A stretch of 64,000 bases of DNA from Fomes fomentarius (lineage: Eukaryota; Basidiomycota; Agaricomycetes; Polyporales; Polyporaceae): assembly GCA_022606135.1 (NCBI GenBank), contig JABYQN010000003.1, positions 1,488,001 to 1,552,000 of the forward strand. The letters are read 5' to 3'. The translations under genes and the position numbers were made by a program. Below are positions 44,918 through 56,272 of this stretch, one piece after another. Position 1 is the first letter of the stretch. The number at the start of each line of letters is the position of its first letter. The notes under the pieces were generated by a model. That model was not told where the DNA came from. It ran no database searches and saw only the letters and a list, made by a program, of their open reading frames with translations.

Positions 44918-47516
44918 TCATACCGCAGATTGACGGGTCATAACATAGACTCGGAGGTCTTGCCAGCCTGTAACATCATGTATCAGTACACTGTACATAC
45001 GCTCAAATCTTAGGACGCTGCCAAACTCACCTCCACCTACACGGCACATAACCTTCTTGGTCGTGCCTGTTCCAGAGCGCGTCATCGTAGTAAGCTTACA
45101 CGTTACAAGTTTCCTGCCCAACTGGTTCGAGAACGCGTACTGCGCCCGAATCTCCTCGCCCGCCTTCGGGGTGCTCTTAAGTGGAGGGTCGATCCGCTCC
45201 ACCATCAGACTGTGTGGGAGAGAATTGAGTATGTTCGCCACCTCCATGTCGAGCGGGTCTCGGTGGCTCGCAGGCGCGTAGAAGTGCGCCGGTTCACCGA
45301 AGATGCCTTCGGGGGTCTCAGCACCCGCACGCGAACCTGGGCGAGAAAGCGGGGTGCGGGGACTCGCGCCGTCTTTGAAGCTTGAGGGCGGTGCGCGGGG
45401 GCGCGGTGTCATGCGCATGAGGCCCTCGGGAGTCTGCGCGCGGCCCGCAGACGCCCGGAAAGACATCGCGCTGTCAGGACGGTAAGACATGGCGGTGCCC
45501 GGCCGCGACGCAGACGAGATGTGCACGCTCGGAATGGGGATCATGGAGCGACTGGGCGGCCGAGCAGGGAAATTGCCCATGCTTCCTGACACAGACATAG
45601 TGGGAGAGAGAGCGCGCTGCATGAGGGCAGTAGGACTCATCTCTGCAGAAGAGGCGGAGCGACTGTGGTATGGGGCGGGAATGTGACTAGGCGTCTTTGG
45701 ACGCGTGCGTGGTGGTGATATTGTAGGTGCGGTGGTTGTCGTGATAAGGCCCGCTGGCGTATGGGAACGCGAGGGTGGCCGATACATAGAATATGGCGTG
45801 GTCGAGGATTGTGCAGTTGAAGAGGTTGTTACAGGCGACCACGGCCGGGAAGAGGCCATAGAACTTCGCGATAGACTCCGTTTGTACAACGCAGGGACAG
45901 GGGGTATATCTTCAGTAGAAGTGCGCGGGCGCGAGACGGACGGTCTCCGCGGAGACTGCTTGATTGTGCCCTTGCGCTCGTCTTCCACTTTGGTCGAGCT
46001 ATTCCACGTTGGTCGGCTCCTCAACGTGGTATTGGTGTCGGCCTTCCTGGAGGGGGAACTATCTGGAGTGAGACTGTTACTGTATTTATGGGAGGGACGT
46101 TCGGGAGTAGTCGGGGTAGGGGTTGGCCGCCGTTGAGGAAATGGAACACTGATGACCGGTGGCGGAGAGTACGTGACGGCTCAGAGGAAGGTATTCGCGA
46201 GAGGGAGGGACTCTTGGACGGAACCGGTGTGACCTTGCCTGGAGACGGAGATTTCGTACCAGATCCTGCCGCCTTGAGTCTCCGGGCGATCTTGCGAAAA
46301 GGAGAGATAGATCGCGAGATAGTGTTCGAACTACTCGGTGAACGACCCTTCTTCTCGCCGCTGGGAGGTGTTGCAAGATATCCGTTCTTGGATACAGACG
46401 TCACAGCTGACTGGCTCGAACCTCCAGAGCTGAGGGCTGAATCACTGCCCTGCAGGAAGAATCGTCGCAGGTTATCCATTTCGGTGTCCGTCCTCGCTAT
46501 TCGTTCCTTCAAATTGCGCCAGCGCTGTGTACACTCCGCGTGTCGTCGCAAGCATTCGCCGTTCTTTGTTACACGATCTTGAACACCTTTGTCGATAATG
46601 GACAAGACCTTCGTGGTGGCCGGCATGTAGTGCCTGACAAATTGTCAACACGAAGAACACTATACATCTACCGGAAACCTACTTCTTCTTTGCTTCAAAG
46701 GATTCGAGGAGCGCGGTGAAGGTCTCGAATGTAAGGGTAGTCCTATCAGCGCGTCCTGATGACGAAGAATTCGACGAGGGGACTGTCTCATCCACGCCTC
46801 GCTTTTGCACTTGCCACATGAAATCCTACATTCAGTCTCACTCAGTCAACTAGCATATTATCAAACCACTGCTGCGTACCTGACATCGGTTGACAGCTTT
46901 CTCCAGGCTAGACATCATGCCATCTGCTTGGTCTGTCACCGTGCGGAAAACTGTTAACCACTTGTCTTCCTTCAGCTCCTCTCTCAAAACCTGTATCTCC
47001 TTCTGAACCGCCTCCCACTCTGCTGTAAGCGCTGCGTGCTTGCGCAGAGTTCCCTCCTCCTCTTCCGTGTGTACATTCACCGATGTTTGGGTTTTCTCTG
47101 TGCGGCTCAATAGCGGCTCCAGGGAGTCGTTAACGGTCTTGATGCCCTTCTGGACAGCCTCGAGGCGTTCATCGAGACTGACCAGCGACTGATCGATGAC
47201 GCTTGTCGTGGTATTCGCGTCGCCGGACGATTGGGACTTGTGCCGCAACTCCTGGATTTCTGGGATGGAGAAGCACAGATGGCACGAGGTTGGTCTCGAA
47301 CCGCCAAGCTATCGCGCAAAATGAAGACGCCGGTCCACTCACCGAAGATACGAGTCTGAATATCCGAAATCGAGTACGAGAGCTCTGTCATATGTGTTGA
47401 GACGGCGAGGAGACGCAAGTCACTGCATACGCGTCCAGATGTTCAGTATGCGGGCACGCGGAGCGAGCAGATGGTGATAGGACGTACTCGTGGCTCCTCT
47501 CCTTCCCTTTCGACAT
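44918..47516 (-). CDS. KAR9: Karyogamy protein Kar9-like, with C-terminal GAR domain
   Basis: Seven exons: 47516-47488, 47422-47343, 47259-46880, 46825-46683, 46633-46260, 46179-45031, 44967-44918, giving 734 residues. The N-terminal half is helical/coiled-coil (TSVIDQSLVSLDERLEAVQK, EWEAVQKEIQVLREELKED). The middle is Ser/Pro/Arg-rich with many proline-directed sites. The end is a GAR (GAS2-related) microtubule-binding domain: RAQYAFSNQLGRKLVTCKLT, then CRVGGGWQDLRVYVM across the last intron. Kar9 couples microtubule plus ends to actin-based transport to orient the spindle. The intron at 46180-46259 is the weakest junction, chosen because it alone restores frame. The last intron (63 nt) is stopless and divisible by three. 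Confidence 0.88.
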
Positions 47517-48279
47517 AGTGGATAGGATAGATGCGCGTTTCACAGTGACGGTGGCATCCTCTGATGGGGATGGGCAACATGCTTGTCAACCACGGGCCGC
47601 TGGCACCACACATGGACGGGGCGTACCATCGTCAGCTCTGCTCAGACGACCACTGGACGACGAGCTTGAGGTGGAGGCGGCGGAGACGGATGAAGATGGC
47701 GAGGGCGGAACGGAGGGCGATGGGGATGGTGGTACATGGCTGATACTGTTCTTAGACGAAGAGGAGAGTATGCTAGAAGACCGAGGAGAGGCGAGAGTGA
47801 GAGAGACCATAACAAAGAGCGAGACGATGCGATAGCAAAAGCGATAGACTGAGAACCGGAAGGCGGGTCAGAGGGGGTCGGAGAGAGGGTGGAATGCAGA
47901 GAATCCAGGACGAGATTCGCGCCTCAGAGGATCCGCCGAGTCAAACTTATGTCGCAGGGGATTTCAGAGGGGTATAGGCAACAAGTTGCGGGACAAGACG
48001 CGACGGATCCTCTGCTCGTCAACGACCAGCAGCGCTTCAAAGGACAAAAGAATATCGGCGGAGGAGGTCGTACGGTGAGATGAGCAATGGCCACTGGCAG
48101 CACCTCGCCTAACTCCAAAATTAAATCCGCATTATCTCACGCTTCTTGCTCGTTTACTCGATAACAAATCACAGGTAACAATTCCTCCTTGTATCACCCG
48201 GCTAGACCGGAGAGCAACCTGCAACGTCTTCTCAATTCGCCGTCGCGAACATGGTTACACTAACAACAACACAATCGAC
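47517..48279. other. Spacer between KAR9 start and CLR2 stop
   Basis: 763 bases containing the KAR9 promoter and CLR2 3' end. A Ser/Pro-rich minus ORF (47586-47810) is low complexity and not called. Confidence 0.5.
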
Positions 48280-51023
48280 CTAATCAACTTCCATGCTCGC
48301 ATCGTCGTCGTTGGATACTGCCTGCGGATGCAACCGCGCCATCTTCGTCTCCTCCCACCGCTCCTTGAACCGCTCCCGCGCATCTTGGTCTGCATCCTGG
48401 AACATATTGACCCGTGATCCCTTCCAGAACCTCGGATCCATCGACTGGTGCACCCCGGGCGAGAGACCGTCCAGCGCCCACAGGTATCGATGTTGCAGGA
48501 CACTGCTACCGTCCATTATCCCCTGCTCAAGCGACCGTCTCAGGAGGGGATGTTGGAGCAGGCCATGGTAGTACCGCCCACTGATCAGCGACAAAGATAC
48601 TACGACTTCATGCTCTGACGGCAGAATTTGTCGGAACTTATAGCCTTTAGTAGCCGGGGGGAGAGGATACGGTGTCGTCAATACGGGGTGCGATAGTTGC
48701 GCGTTCAATGTCCGCTTTTCCCAAGCAGCGGTGACGGCTGTTGCTGGCGAAGTTTGCGAGAGAGTAACCGCCGCTATCTGCGACGCCGGGACAGTCGGGT
48801 CTGAGTTGGGCAGTGGGGGAGGTTTCATTAGAGACGGTTGTGGGATGAGCGACGGACCACCCGGACCCTGCGCAATCGATATGGGAGCTATTATAGCGTC
48901 GGTCAGCACAGAAGAAGGGACGCGTCGTACAGCATACTTACATCCAGGTTCTTTGCGGGCCTTACCTTTACCCTTGGCATCAGCCGCAGGCACCTCCTCT
49001 TCCCAGTCCTCGTCCACGAGCTCGTAGAGCATGCCACTCGCCCGGCACTCCTTCGTGGACGACCCATCTCCATTAGGTAGGTCGACCACGACGAGACCCT
49101 CCAGCCGAAGGAAGAGGCCCTTGACTCCAGCCCCGAGAGCCTGTACATCGACATCGACATCAAGGTGGTTCCTCTTGTGATACTCCAGAGTGCTTGCAGA
49201 CGGTCCTGCAGGTGGGTAGATCACGTCGGTGCCTTTCGGTGCGAACTGCGACCGCGCAATCTTCAACCGAACGAGCTCGTCTGTCCAGATCCGCTCCGTA
49301 CCCCACCAAAGACCCTGGAAACGGGTCTGCGCTACAGTTTGCGCATTCGTCGCGGCACGGGTGCTACGGGCGTGGCTGCTAATGCTCTCTGGTTCCGCAG
49401 GAATCTGGGATGGAGAAATTGCGTTATTGTTGAGAGATTGCTGGAGAGCGGCGAGCAGCGACTGCCCGTTTTGAGCGGATGCAGGTGCGGGGGTTGTTGG
49501 AGGCTGCTGAGATGTCGAGGCAGGAGGAGAAGGGGGAGATGGTGGGGGAAGCGTGAACTTGCATTCCCACTCGTCGGTGGGAAGCCAGTACTGAGCGACA
49601 TTGGAAGCGATCTGGATTGCGAGCGTATACGGAGCGACTGCTGCTCGATACTTCGCATGTACCGCTGCCTCATCGCCTACGGATCCCATAGGGTCAAACG
49701 CAAACATGTGTCGCTCCAGGTCGCGGTCCATGTCATCGATAGGGACATTTTGCAAGTAGGCATCGAGCTCCTCCTGAACGTGGGCAAGCACCAGGTCTGA
49801 CGGTGCATACGCAAGATACGGCAAGATTTCCTCGTCCCTAAGGAAGTTGCCGTAGGCAGTACCGAGGAGCTTCAACTTGTAAATATACCACTGTTCCACT
49901 ACCCACGGAACGTGCCCCTTGGCCTCGACCGGCGTGCCAGAAGGCAGTCCAGAGGGGGTTGCGGAAGAGGAGCCACCTGAGTCAGGATTCTCGTCTTGAG
50001 TTTCAGCATAGAGATGCGCCATGTTGACATCGCCGTCGCCGTCCGGTAAGGGAACGGGTATGTGATGAGCCTTCACATGGACATCCTCGACAATCCCGGG
50101 CCAGAATGCGATATCTTCTTCGGGACGTCGACCACGTATGGGGGGATCAAGGTAACACCACAGCAGTTCACCCTTCCGGTATCGACGAGGGTTCTGGCCG
50201 GGCGCGTAGGCTATAGACGTGCGTATGTCGAGGTCGCGTTCGGGAGAGACGTACTGCTGTGGCCCGACCAGAATCTTAGGCGGCTTAGGTGCTCGGCGCA
50301 CGGCCGCGAACGGCTTGGTGGTAGGGCGTTCTGGCCGGCGTTCACGATGCTGCTGGACTCCACGGCGCCCACCAGGAGGACGCGATACCGAAGGAGGCAG
50401 ACCCGAAGCGATTGATGCGGAGCGTCTTGCGCTGAGGCCCATGGTGTCCGAGATGATTCGCTGAGGTTGCTTGGTGCAGTACTTGCAGTGACAGTTACCG
50501 CGGTTCATCTTCTCATCAGTGCAGAGCCATATTGCGTGAGGTATAAACTCGTTCACGGAACGGAAACGATTCACGTTGGTAGAACCTACAGATAATCAAG
50601 TTTATTATTTCCCCCCGTTCACGATTGACATACATACCGATTAGATACGCATCGTGTCTTGGATTCTTAACAGGACCCTTGTTGTGGTCAAAAAACTGAT
50701 AGCCGGTGGGCCAGTTCTTGAGAACATACTTGGGTCCCTCTTGCAGCCGGGGAATCAAAACACAATGGCAATAGCATCGTCACCGCGTGATACTCACCAG
50801 GGTATCCCAACTTCGGAGCCAGGGCTGCCCCTACCGATACTCTCCACATTATCGCAAGACTCTCGTCCAACCCTACGGGGCGCATATAGTTCACCTGTCC
50901 TTCACCATCGACAATCTTGGTAGTGTTCTTAGGCAGCTGGTTTGTGTTACCATCTGAACGGGGGAATTCTATCCATGTCGGATTGTCTGGAAGTACATGA
51001 CCGCCAGGATGTTTTCGAGACAT
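48280..51023 (-). CDS. CLR2: Cryptic loci regulator 2 (Clr2), SHREC silencing complex subunit
   Basis: Four exons: 51023-50798, 50739-50638, 50585-48942, 48887-48280, giving 859 residues. The N-terminal domain reads WIEFPRSDGNTNQLP, KLGYPEGPKYVLKNWPTGYQ and FIPHAIWLCTDE. It includes a Cys cluster (NRGNCHCKYCTKQP). A central domain has ELLWCYLDPPI, FWPGIVED and VEQWYIYKLKLLG; a C-terminal domain has GLWWGTERIWTDELVRLKIA, LFLRLEGL and LISGRYYHGLLQH. This is the Clr2 family, first defined in fission yeast, where Clr2 binds DNA in the SHREC histone deacetylase/remodeller complex at heterochromatin. The intron at 48888-48941 has a perfect gtaagt donor but is in frame without a stop. Confidence 0.9.
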
Positions 51024-51190
51024 GAATTTCCGTCGGAACAAGCGTTCCCGTTGGATATAGCAAGAGCCAGGCTACCCAAGAGAGCCCAGAGTCGAGTACG
51101 GGAGGGCGAGGCGTTACGGCGGAGGAGTTGTCAGAAAGACTCCGAAGCGCCCACTTGCCAGAAAGATTCGTGGGAAAGTGCAGACTGACA

Positions 51191-51197
51191 TATATAA
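51191..51197 (+). promoter_or_regulatory. TATA box upstream of a 63-codon ORF
   Basis: tatataa sits 74 bases before the ATG at 51265, followed by a CT-rich stretch (accttcttcctctgatttct) such as surrounds fungal transcription starts. Confidence 0.4.
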
Positions 51198-51264
51198 GCG
51201 CAATATAACGGCGTCGTTTTGCTGAGTACCTTCTTCCTCTGATTTCTACAATCTATCCTGTCCT

Positions 51265-51456
51265 ATGGAACTTCGTCTTTTCCCAAGAGCCCATCGGTCT
51301 GTCTCAGCATCTTCCTTCGCCGTAATTATCTACTCCTTGCGCGGCCTTTTGCTCTACCGCCTTGGCGTTAAACTGTACGGCAAAACCACTCGCGATCACC
51401 TACTAGTTTTCGCTCGTTCTGCAGATCATCTACTTCCTTTCTTATACACGGGGTAG
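51265..51456 (+). CDS. Possible small protein, 63 residues, unknown
   Basis: The ORF itself is ordinary in length; what singles it out is its promoter-like setting: a TATA box at 51191-51197, a CT-rich block, then the ATG. The predicted product is basic, with a short hydrophobic segment (FAVIIYSLRGLLLYRLGV). No family is recognised. It could be an encoded microprotein, the first exon of a gene not resolved, or noncoding. Confidence 0.3.
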   Translation: MELRLFPRAHRSVSASSFAVIIYSLRGLLLYRLGVKLYGKTTRDHLLVFARSADHLLPFLYTG

Positions 51457-51765
51457 ATGTTTTGAAGGAACGGGACATTCTATGTCTCTGTCACTGGTAT
51501 ATATCTGATGTACGGGCAATACGATAACGATCCATTGTTTCATATCATACGGAGAGCAGTGTCAATGTGTTGGTACTCTGCACAAAATCCGCAAGATGCC
51601 CTTCAGTGAATGAAGTTCGTGAATACGTCCATGTATGTACGTCAGTCTACTAGTCGTGTGTAGGATTGTTATCTACATCGTGAGATATGTCTATTCTTGT
51701 CTAGGATTGAGAACGTTCTCTAGAAGCGCAACACCACTCCTTGGCCCTCCGAGTTCTCCTGCCAG

Positions 51766-53064
51766 CTACACCGCATGTCCGTTAGGGTGACCATGGGCTG
51801 CGGCCACTACTCCACCGTGGACAGTCTGCATTTCTGCTACACTTGTATCCAACACGTCAGATTCACCGTTGGTAACAGCAGCCTGTAGCTGAGCCCTGCG
51901 CCGACGGGCAGCTCTAGGATTCAGTACGATAGCACACAACACCACTATAGCATCCAAGACCTGACCCGGGTGACACAGGTCAACAAACCAAATCACACAA
52001 GCATGTTAGACAGAAGACCAAACGTACTATGACGAGGGAGTATGTGACCCCTGCGATGACGTCGAAGCTTTCCTTGAATGCCAGCGAGAGGTCGCTGAAC
52101 ACACCACCGGCGATGTCGACGAACATGAAGAGCATCGAGATGCCCATAACCTCCCTATGCTTGTAGATCTCCCAGTACTGCGGCCTAACGTAGTACATTT
52201 GTCAACATTTCACTCACAGGAACAAAACCTCAAAGTCCTTCAATCACTCACAAGAGCGCGACAGAGAGCAACACAGTACTGAAGGCTCCGAAAAACCGCA
52301 GAGGACGGTCATTACCGTGCTCAGAGGCATGCTGAATACCAATATTCTCTTCAGTCAACATCGCTTGCATGTACTGTGAGCGTACCTTCGCAACGAACAC
52401 CATTCCGGCTTCGAAGCCACCAGACACCATGAGGACAGCGATATACACCAGCGCGCACTTCACTCGCGACCATTTTCTGCCGTAATAGAGACACTGCAGA
52501 TCGGGACGCGTAAGTTGGGAGGCAGCAGGACTCGACGACGATTGAGATGAATACATGGACCCTACCTGGGCCCAGGATAAGTACGACAGAACAGCGAGTA
52601 GCTGAGGCTGCACGATGAGCGGGACGTTGAGGTTCTGCCCGATGCTATAAATTCCGAAGAACGTCCCAGAGATGCCCCACGATAGCCTACGCGCGCATAC
52701 AAACGATGTCAGCACACCTCTTCTTTGAATCCTTGCCGCGGCGCGCCAAGCTCGAGTATTGTATCCATAGACCCGCTGAGCCTAGCCGGAAAGTTTGACA
52801 GTACTTACATCAGGTACTCAGATAACCCCTCAGTTGACTTCGAACGCCAGCTCTTCCAGACTTGCGGGATCAATTGCACCGTCCAGCATATCGTGCCTAC
52901 AAGCAGTCCGGGGTAAGCTATGTTTCGCACGATGTAAGGTCATCGCTGGGGGCATGGGAGAAGAGATGGAGATAGGAGGGGGAAGGCGCGAAGATAATCA
53001 AATTGGAGCGAATGTTCTCACCAATAGTCCCGAGAACATTCTCCGCAACGTGGTTTACTGGCAT
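51766..53064 (-). CDS. PQ-loop repeat membrane protein
   Basis: Seven exons: 53064-53022, 52917-52809, 52686-52566, 52493-52386, 52331-52252, 52184-52028, 51960-51766, giving 270 residues. Two PQ-loop motifs are seen: TVQLIPQVWKSWRSKSTEGL and LLPQYWEIYKHREVMGIS. The number of hydrophobic segments fits the seven-helix PQ-loop architecture (SLSYLSWAQ, ALVYIAVLMVSG, STVLLSVALL, GISMLFMFVDIAGGVFSDLS, VIVLDAIVVLCAIVLNP). The tail is Arg-rich and cytosolic. Family members are transporters of basic amino acids, cystine and other solutes in vacuole/lysosome or plasma membrane; the substrate is not clear here. Start ATG 53064 gives an N-terminus of the right length. Intron 52332-52385 (54 nt) is stopless in frame. 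Confidence 0.9.
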
Positions 53065-53452
53065 AACTGACGTTCGTTGGCACAAATCGCAGGTTTGGAC
53101 TTTCGCAGTGGATAGCCATACACTGACAGTGCTGGGAGCGTGGGTCGAGGACAACTCGGGGCAGAGTCGTGCCACAGCGTAGCGTGGGCAATATGCTTCG
53201 GGGGAAGATCTAGGGGGTGGCAAGCAAGATCCTTCATACATCCCTTTGCTCACAAGGGTTCTGTATAATGCCTACTATATCATACAACTACAGCGATAGC
53301 GAGTCCGTCACAGCATCCATAAACCCGTGCACAAGTACAGTATACCGTTTAATTAGGGTTTCTTTGATCGATTATCGAACCTTGGCGCCCAAAAGAACTT
53401 GTCTCCTATCTCGCCCTGCCCATATAGTAGAGCGAGTAATTGCAGGAATCGA
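53065..53452. other. Spacer upstream of the PQ-loop gene
   Basis: 388 bases between two minus genes, no gene seen. Contains the presumed PQ-loop promoter. Confidence 0.5.
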
Positions 53453-55118
53453 TTACTCTGCAACACTACCCGTGCTCGTCGTTACTGCGTATTCATGTTT
53501 GCTCGGGTCCCAGTTTCGCGCCCACTCGGGACGCAGCATAGTCGCGACCCGTCCCGAGCCTGCGTCAATCGATGACGTGCGGACGCCTGATCGTATGGAG
53601 TGGGGGCTCAGGTACGCGGGCTTCGGCGGGTGCGACATACTCTGCGCCCGATTGCTACATATGCACGTGGTCAGCATGTTCTCAAGCTACAACAAGTTAC
53701 AATACTCACCCGGTCCGCAAAGTGGGGGACAAACTGAGCTGAGCGAAGTTGCTGGGGAAAAGCGGGTGGCCGGGACCGCGTTCGCGGAGGATATCGTACG
53801 GCTGGTCCTTGTCTTCTAGGCCTGGCGGAGTGAACTTGGGACGCACAACGGGGCTTCCTTGAGCTGCCGCTGCAGACGACAGAGCTAACGCGTGGTCTGA
53901 GATAATTGAAGGAGAACTTGGCGATGTGATGATCCGCAGTCCCTGTACTTCCTGCTCTTCTCTCGCCTTCTTGTCTTCCGACTCTTCCGACTCGTCCTCC
54001 TCACGTAAATCGCCCAATGACGATCCCAAAGGATCCGTCGCTGCGGAATGAGGGGGCGTCTGATTCGCAAACACGGGCTCGATGAAGATCTCGTCGTCAT
54101 TGGACTCGCCATCTGGAGCTGTTTCGTTGGAGATGACAGGAGAGTCCGGTTCGAAGACATTGGCGTCCACAGTTTCCGTCGTCAGCGGGACCGCCGCCTC
54201 GTCCTGGGGCAACTCAAGACCTTCGTCCTCCAAATCAAGTTCTGGCGGAACGCCGAGCGCACCCTTGACGCGCTCCCAGATGAGCTCACTGTGCGTCATA
54301 ACGCACCGGCGAGTCTTGCGAATCCAATGCACGTCATCCTCAACGTCCCGGCTGACCTTTGTCAACCAGTACTCGAGGTCGGCGAACGTCCACTCCTTGG
54401 AGTCCGATGACGTCTTCAAACCTTCGTAGTCGGAACTCATCGAGGCACGTGCATCAGGTGGGAACGTTTGCTGGAGAAGCGCGAAGAGCCGTGCATTGGG
54501 ATGGGAGTGAATGAGCGCAGCTACTTCCGCGGGCCGGTCGATGAACGGCAGATAGATGGAATCAGGAAGTGCAGTGAAGGACACCGTGGAAGGAGTCAGA
54601 CTTTGAATATGGCCAGATAGCGGGCCGCCGGGGGAAGCAAGGGGCGAACGAGGGTTGACCGAGGTACGTGCGAGGTCCAGGAGCTGCTCCGGAGATAGCT
54701 TCGTATGGCCGGGGAGACCAGAGGACGGAAAACGTGACGCACTAGGCGATGAAGGTCGGAGACGGGGGGAACCGGATGGGCTTACCGGACGACCTCCTTG
54801 TGAGCCCTGGGGCGAGAACGAAGTGAATGCGAAGCTCATCCTGCCGACTGGTCCTTCGCTCTTTGCAGACGACTGCGAATTTATGGACGCATTGCTCCCG
54901 TGCCGCCTGTGCCGTCTCGGGGGCTCTTCGAGGTCATTTTGGGGGACGCGTACAATCGTTAGACGGCTCGTCATGGAGCGGGACGAGTTCAGGTTCACAT
55001 CGCTGTGCGTGCCCCATGGGTCTGCCGCTGCAACGGAGCCTCTGCGGGCGGACAGCCTTCGGGGGCGCGAGTTCGGGCCAAGAACGGGACTGATTTCTGG
55101 AGTAGAGAGGGCGCTCAT
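53453..55118 (-). CDS. Serine-rich basidiomycete protein of unknown function
   Basis: Two exons, 55118-53710 and 53639-53453, giving 531 residues. The N-terminal third is Ser/Pro/Arg-rich and disordered. A folded middle follows (about 180-290), with HPNARLFALLQQTFPPDARA, WTFADLEYWLTKVSRDVEDD and HWIRKTRRCVMTHSELIWERVKGAL. It continues with an acidic tail and the second exon (LRPEWARNWDPSKHEYAV). The 70-base intron is joined by the acceptor gcagag, the only one keeping frame. No named domain recognised. The basic N-terminus with many SP/TP sites suggests phosphorylation, an inference only. Confidence 0.75.
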
Positions 55119-56272
55119 GCTAGACAAATGCGGTTGGTGCGGGGCAGCCAGATACGTTCCGATGAGAATCTAGCGATCGATGGAATGTGGAGGGCATACC
55201 TGGGCAGCTAGAGTGTATGACGCTGAATGTACCTCGAGGAAGTGCACGGCGACGGAGGGGGAGTATCAAGGCGGCTTGGGGGATGGTGGTGGTAGGAAGA
55301 AGAGGGTGGTGGGGACCCCTACGAGAGTCTGGGCGACCTTGAATGCGGACTCCATCGAATCCTCTGTGAATCACCAAGTACGTCAAGGAGTCTCCCTTGC
55401 CTTGGTCGAGGTCTGCATCACATGACGCAATCTCTGATCGTCACGCCTGGTCTCGTGTGACAAACTTCCTCTTCTGGCCTCCGTAAGAACGACAGAAGCA
55501 GTGGGACGGCAGGCAGCCCCAACAGCCCCCGAGGATATGTGTCCTTGTCTCCGCAACTGTTCCTCGTAGCCATGTGGATAGCAAATGATGCTGTCCGTTG
55601 CATCGCTATGTGTCTTCGCTGGGGCCCAAGTATGTAATTTAATGGTCATGATCACTGTGCGCTCGTGATGAAGCCATATCACCCGTCGGGTCAGGCTGGA
55701 AGTCAACTAGTCAACCTGTACCTTCGTCGTGAAACTTCCGGGTACGTACCTCTATAGGTAGATGCCGACTCGTCAACGAAAAGTTCATTGTTCTGTAGCC
55801 CACTAACCTGCCCAATAGCAGAGCGGATTTCGTATAATATGGTTATTGGAACACAAACGACGGACATCGGTCATACTACATCATCGGACAACGCATAGTA
55901 ACGTACAGTGTCGATAAAGACAGCAACGCAGGTAGGCAGGTAGGAGAAGGGAGGCATCGAGAAAGGAGGGCATGATAAAGCAGCAAGCAAGGAGGGCAAG
56001 CGGGGTGTGAATAACGGAGTAGATTACAAGCAGGGCATGTAGAGTGCGGAAGAGCAATCACAACATGGAGCAACAGTTGATTCGGATACATCGGAGCAGA
56101 TGGTTCAGGAAAGAGCATCTAGAAGCAGGTAATGGGGGAAAGATTGGGCTCCAACGCTTGTTTTCAAGAAGTCGGAAACGTCTTGGGTTCTGAAAGAAAC
56201 CGGATCGTCCACGGAATAGGAGATGGCGTTGCTCTCTCCAGCGCGAGCTGGTTACCTTCTCGTCTAAGGCAA
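55119..56272. other. Spacer between the Ser-rich gene and the PPTase-like gene
   Basis: 1154 bases. About 55910-56020 is a purine-rich tract (repeated aggtagg/gaggg words). No supported gene. Confidence 0.5.

Larger units (their letters stand above)
51024..51765. other. Spacer between CLR2 start and PQ-loop stop, with possible small gene
   Basis: 742 bases. Apart from the CLR2 promoter it includes a TATA box and a 63-codon + ORF described separately. Confidence 0.45.
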
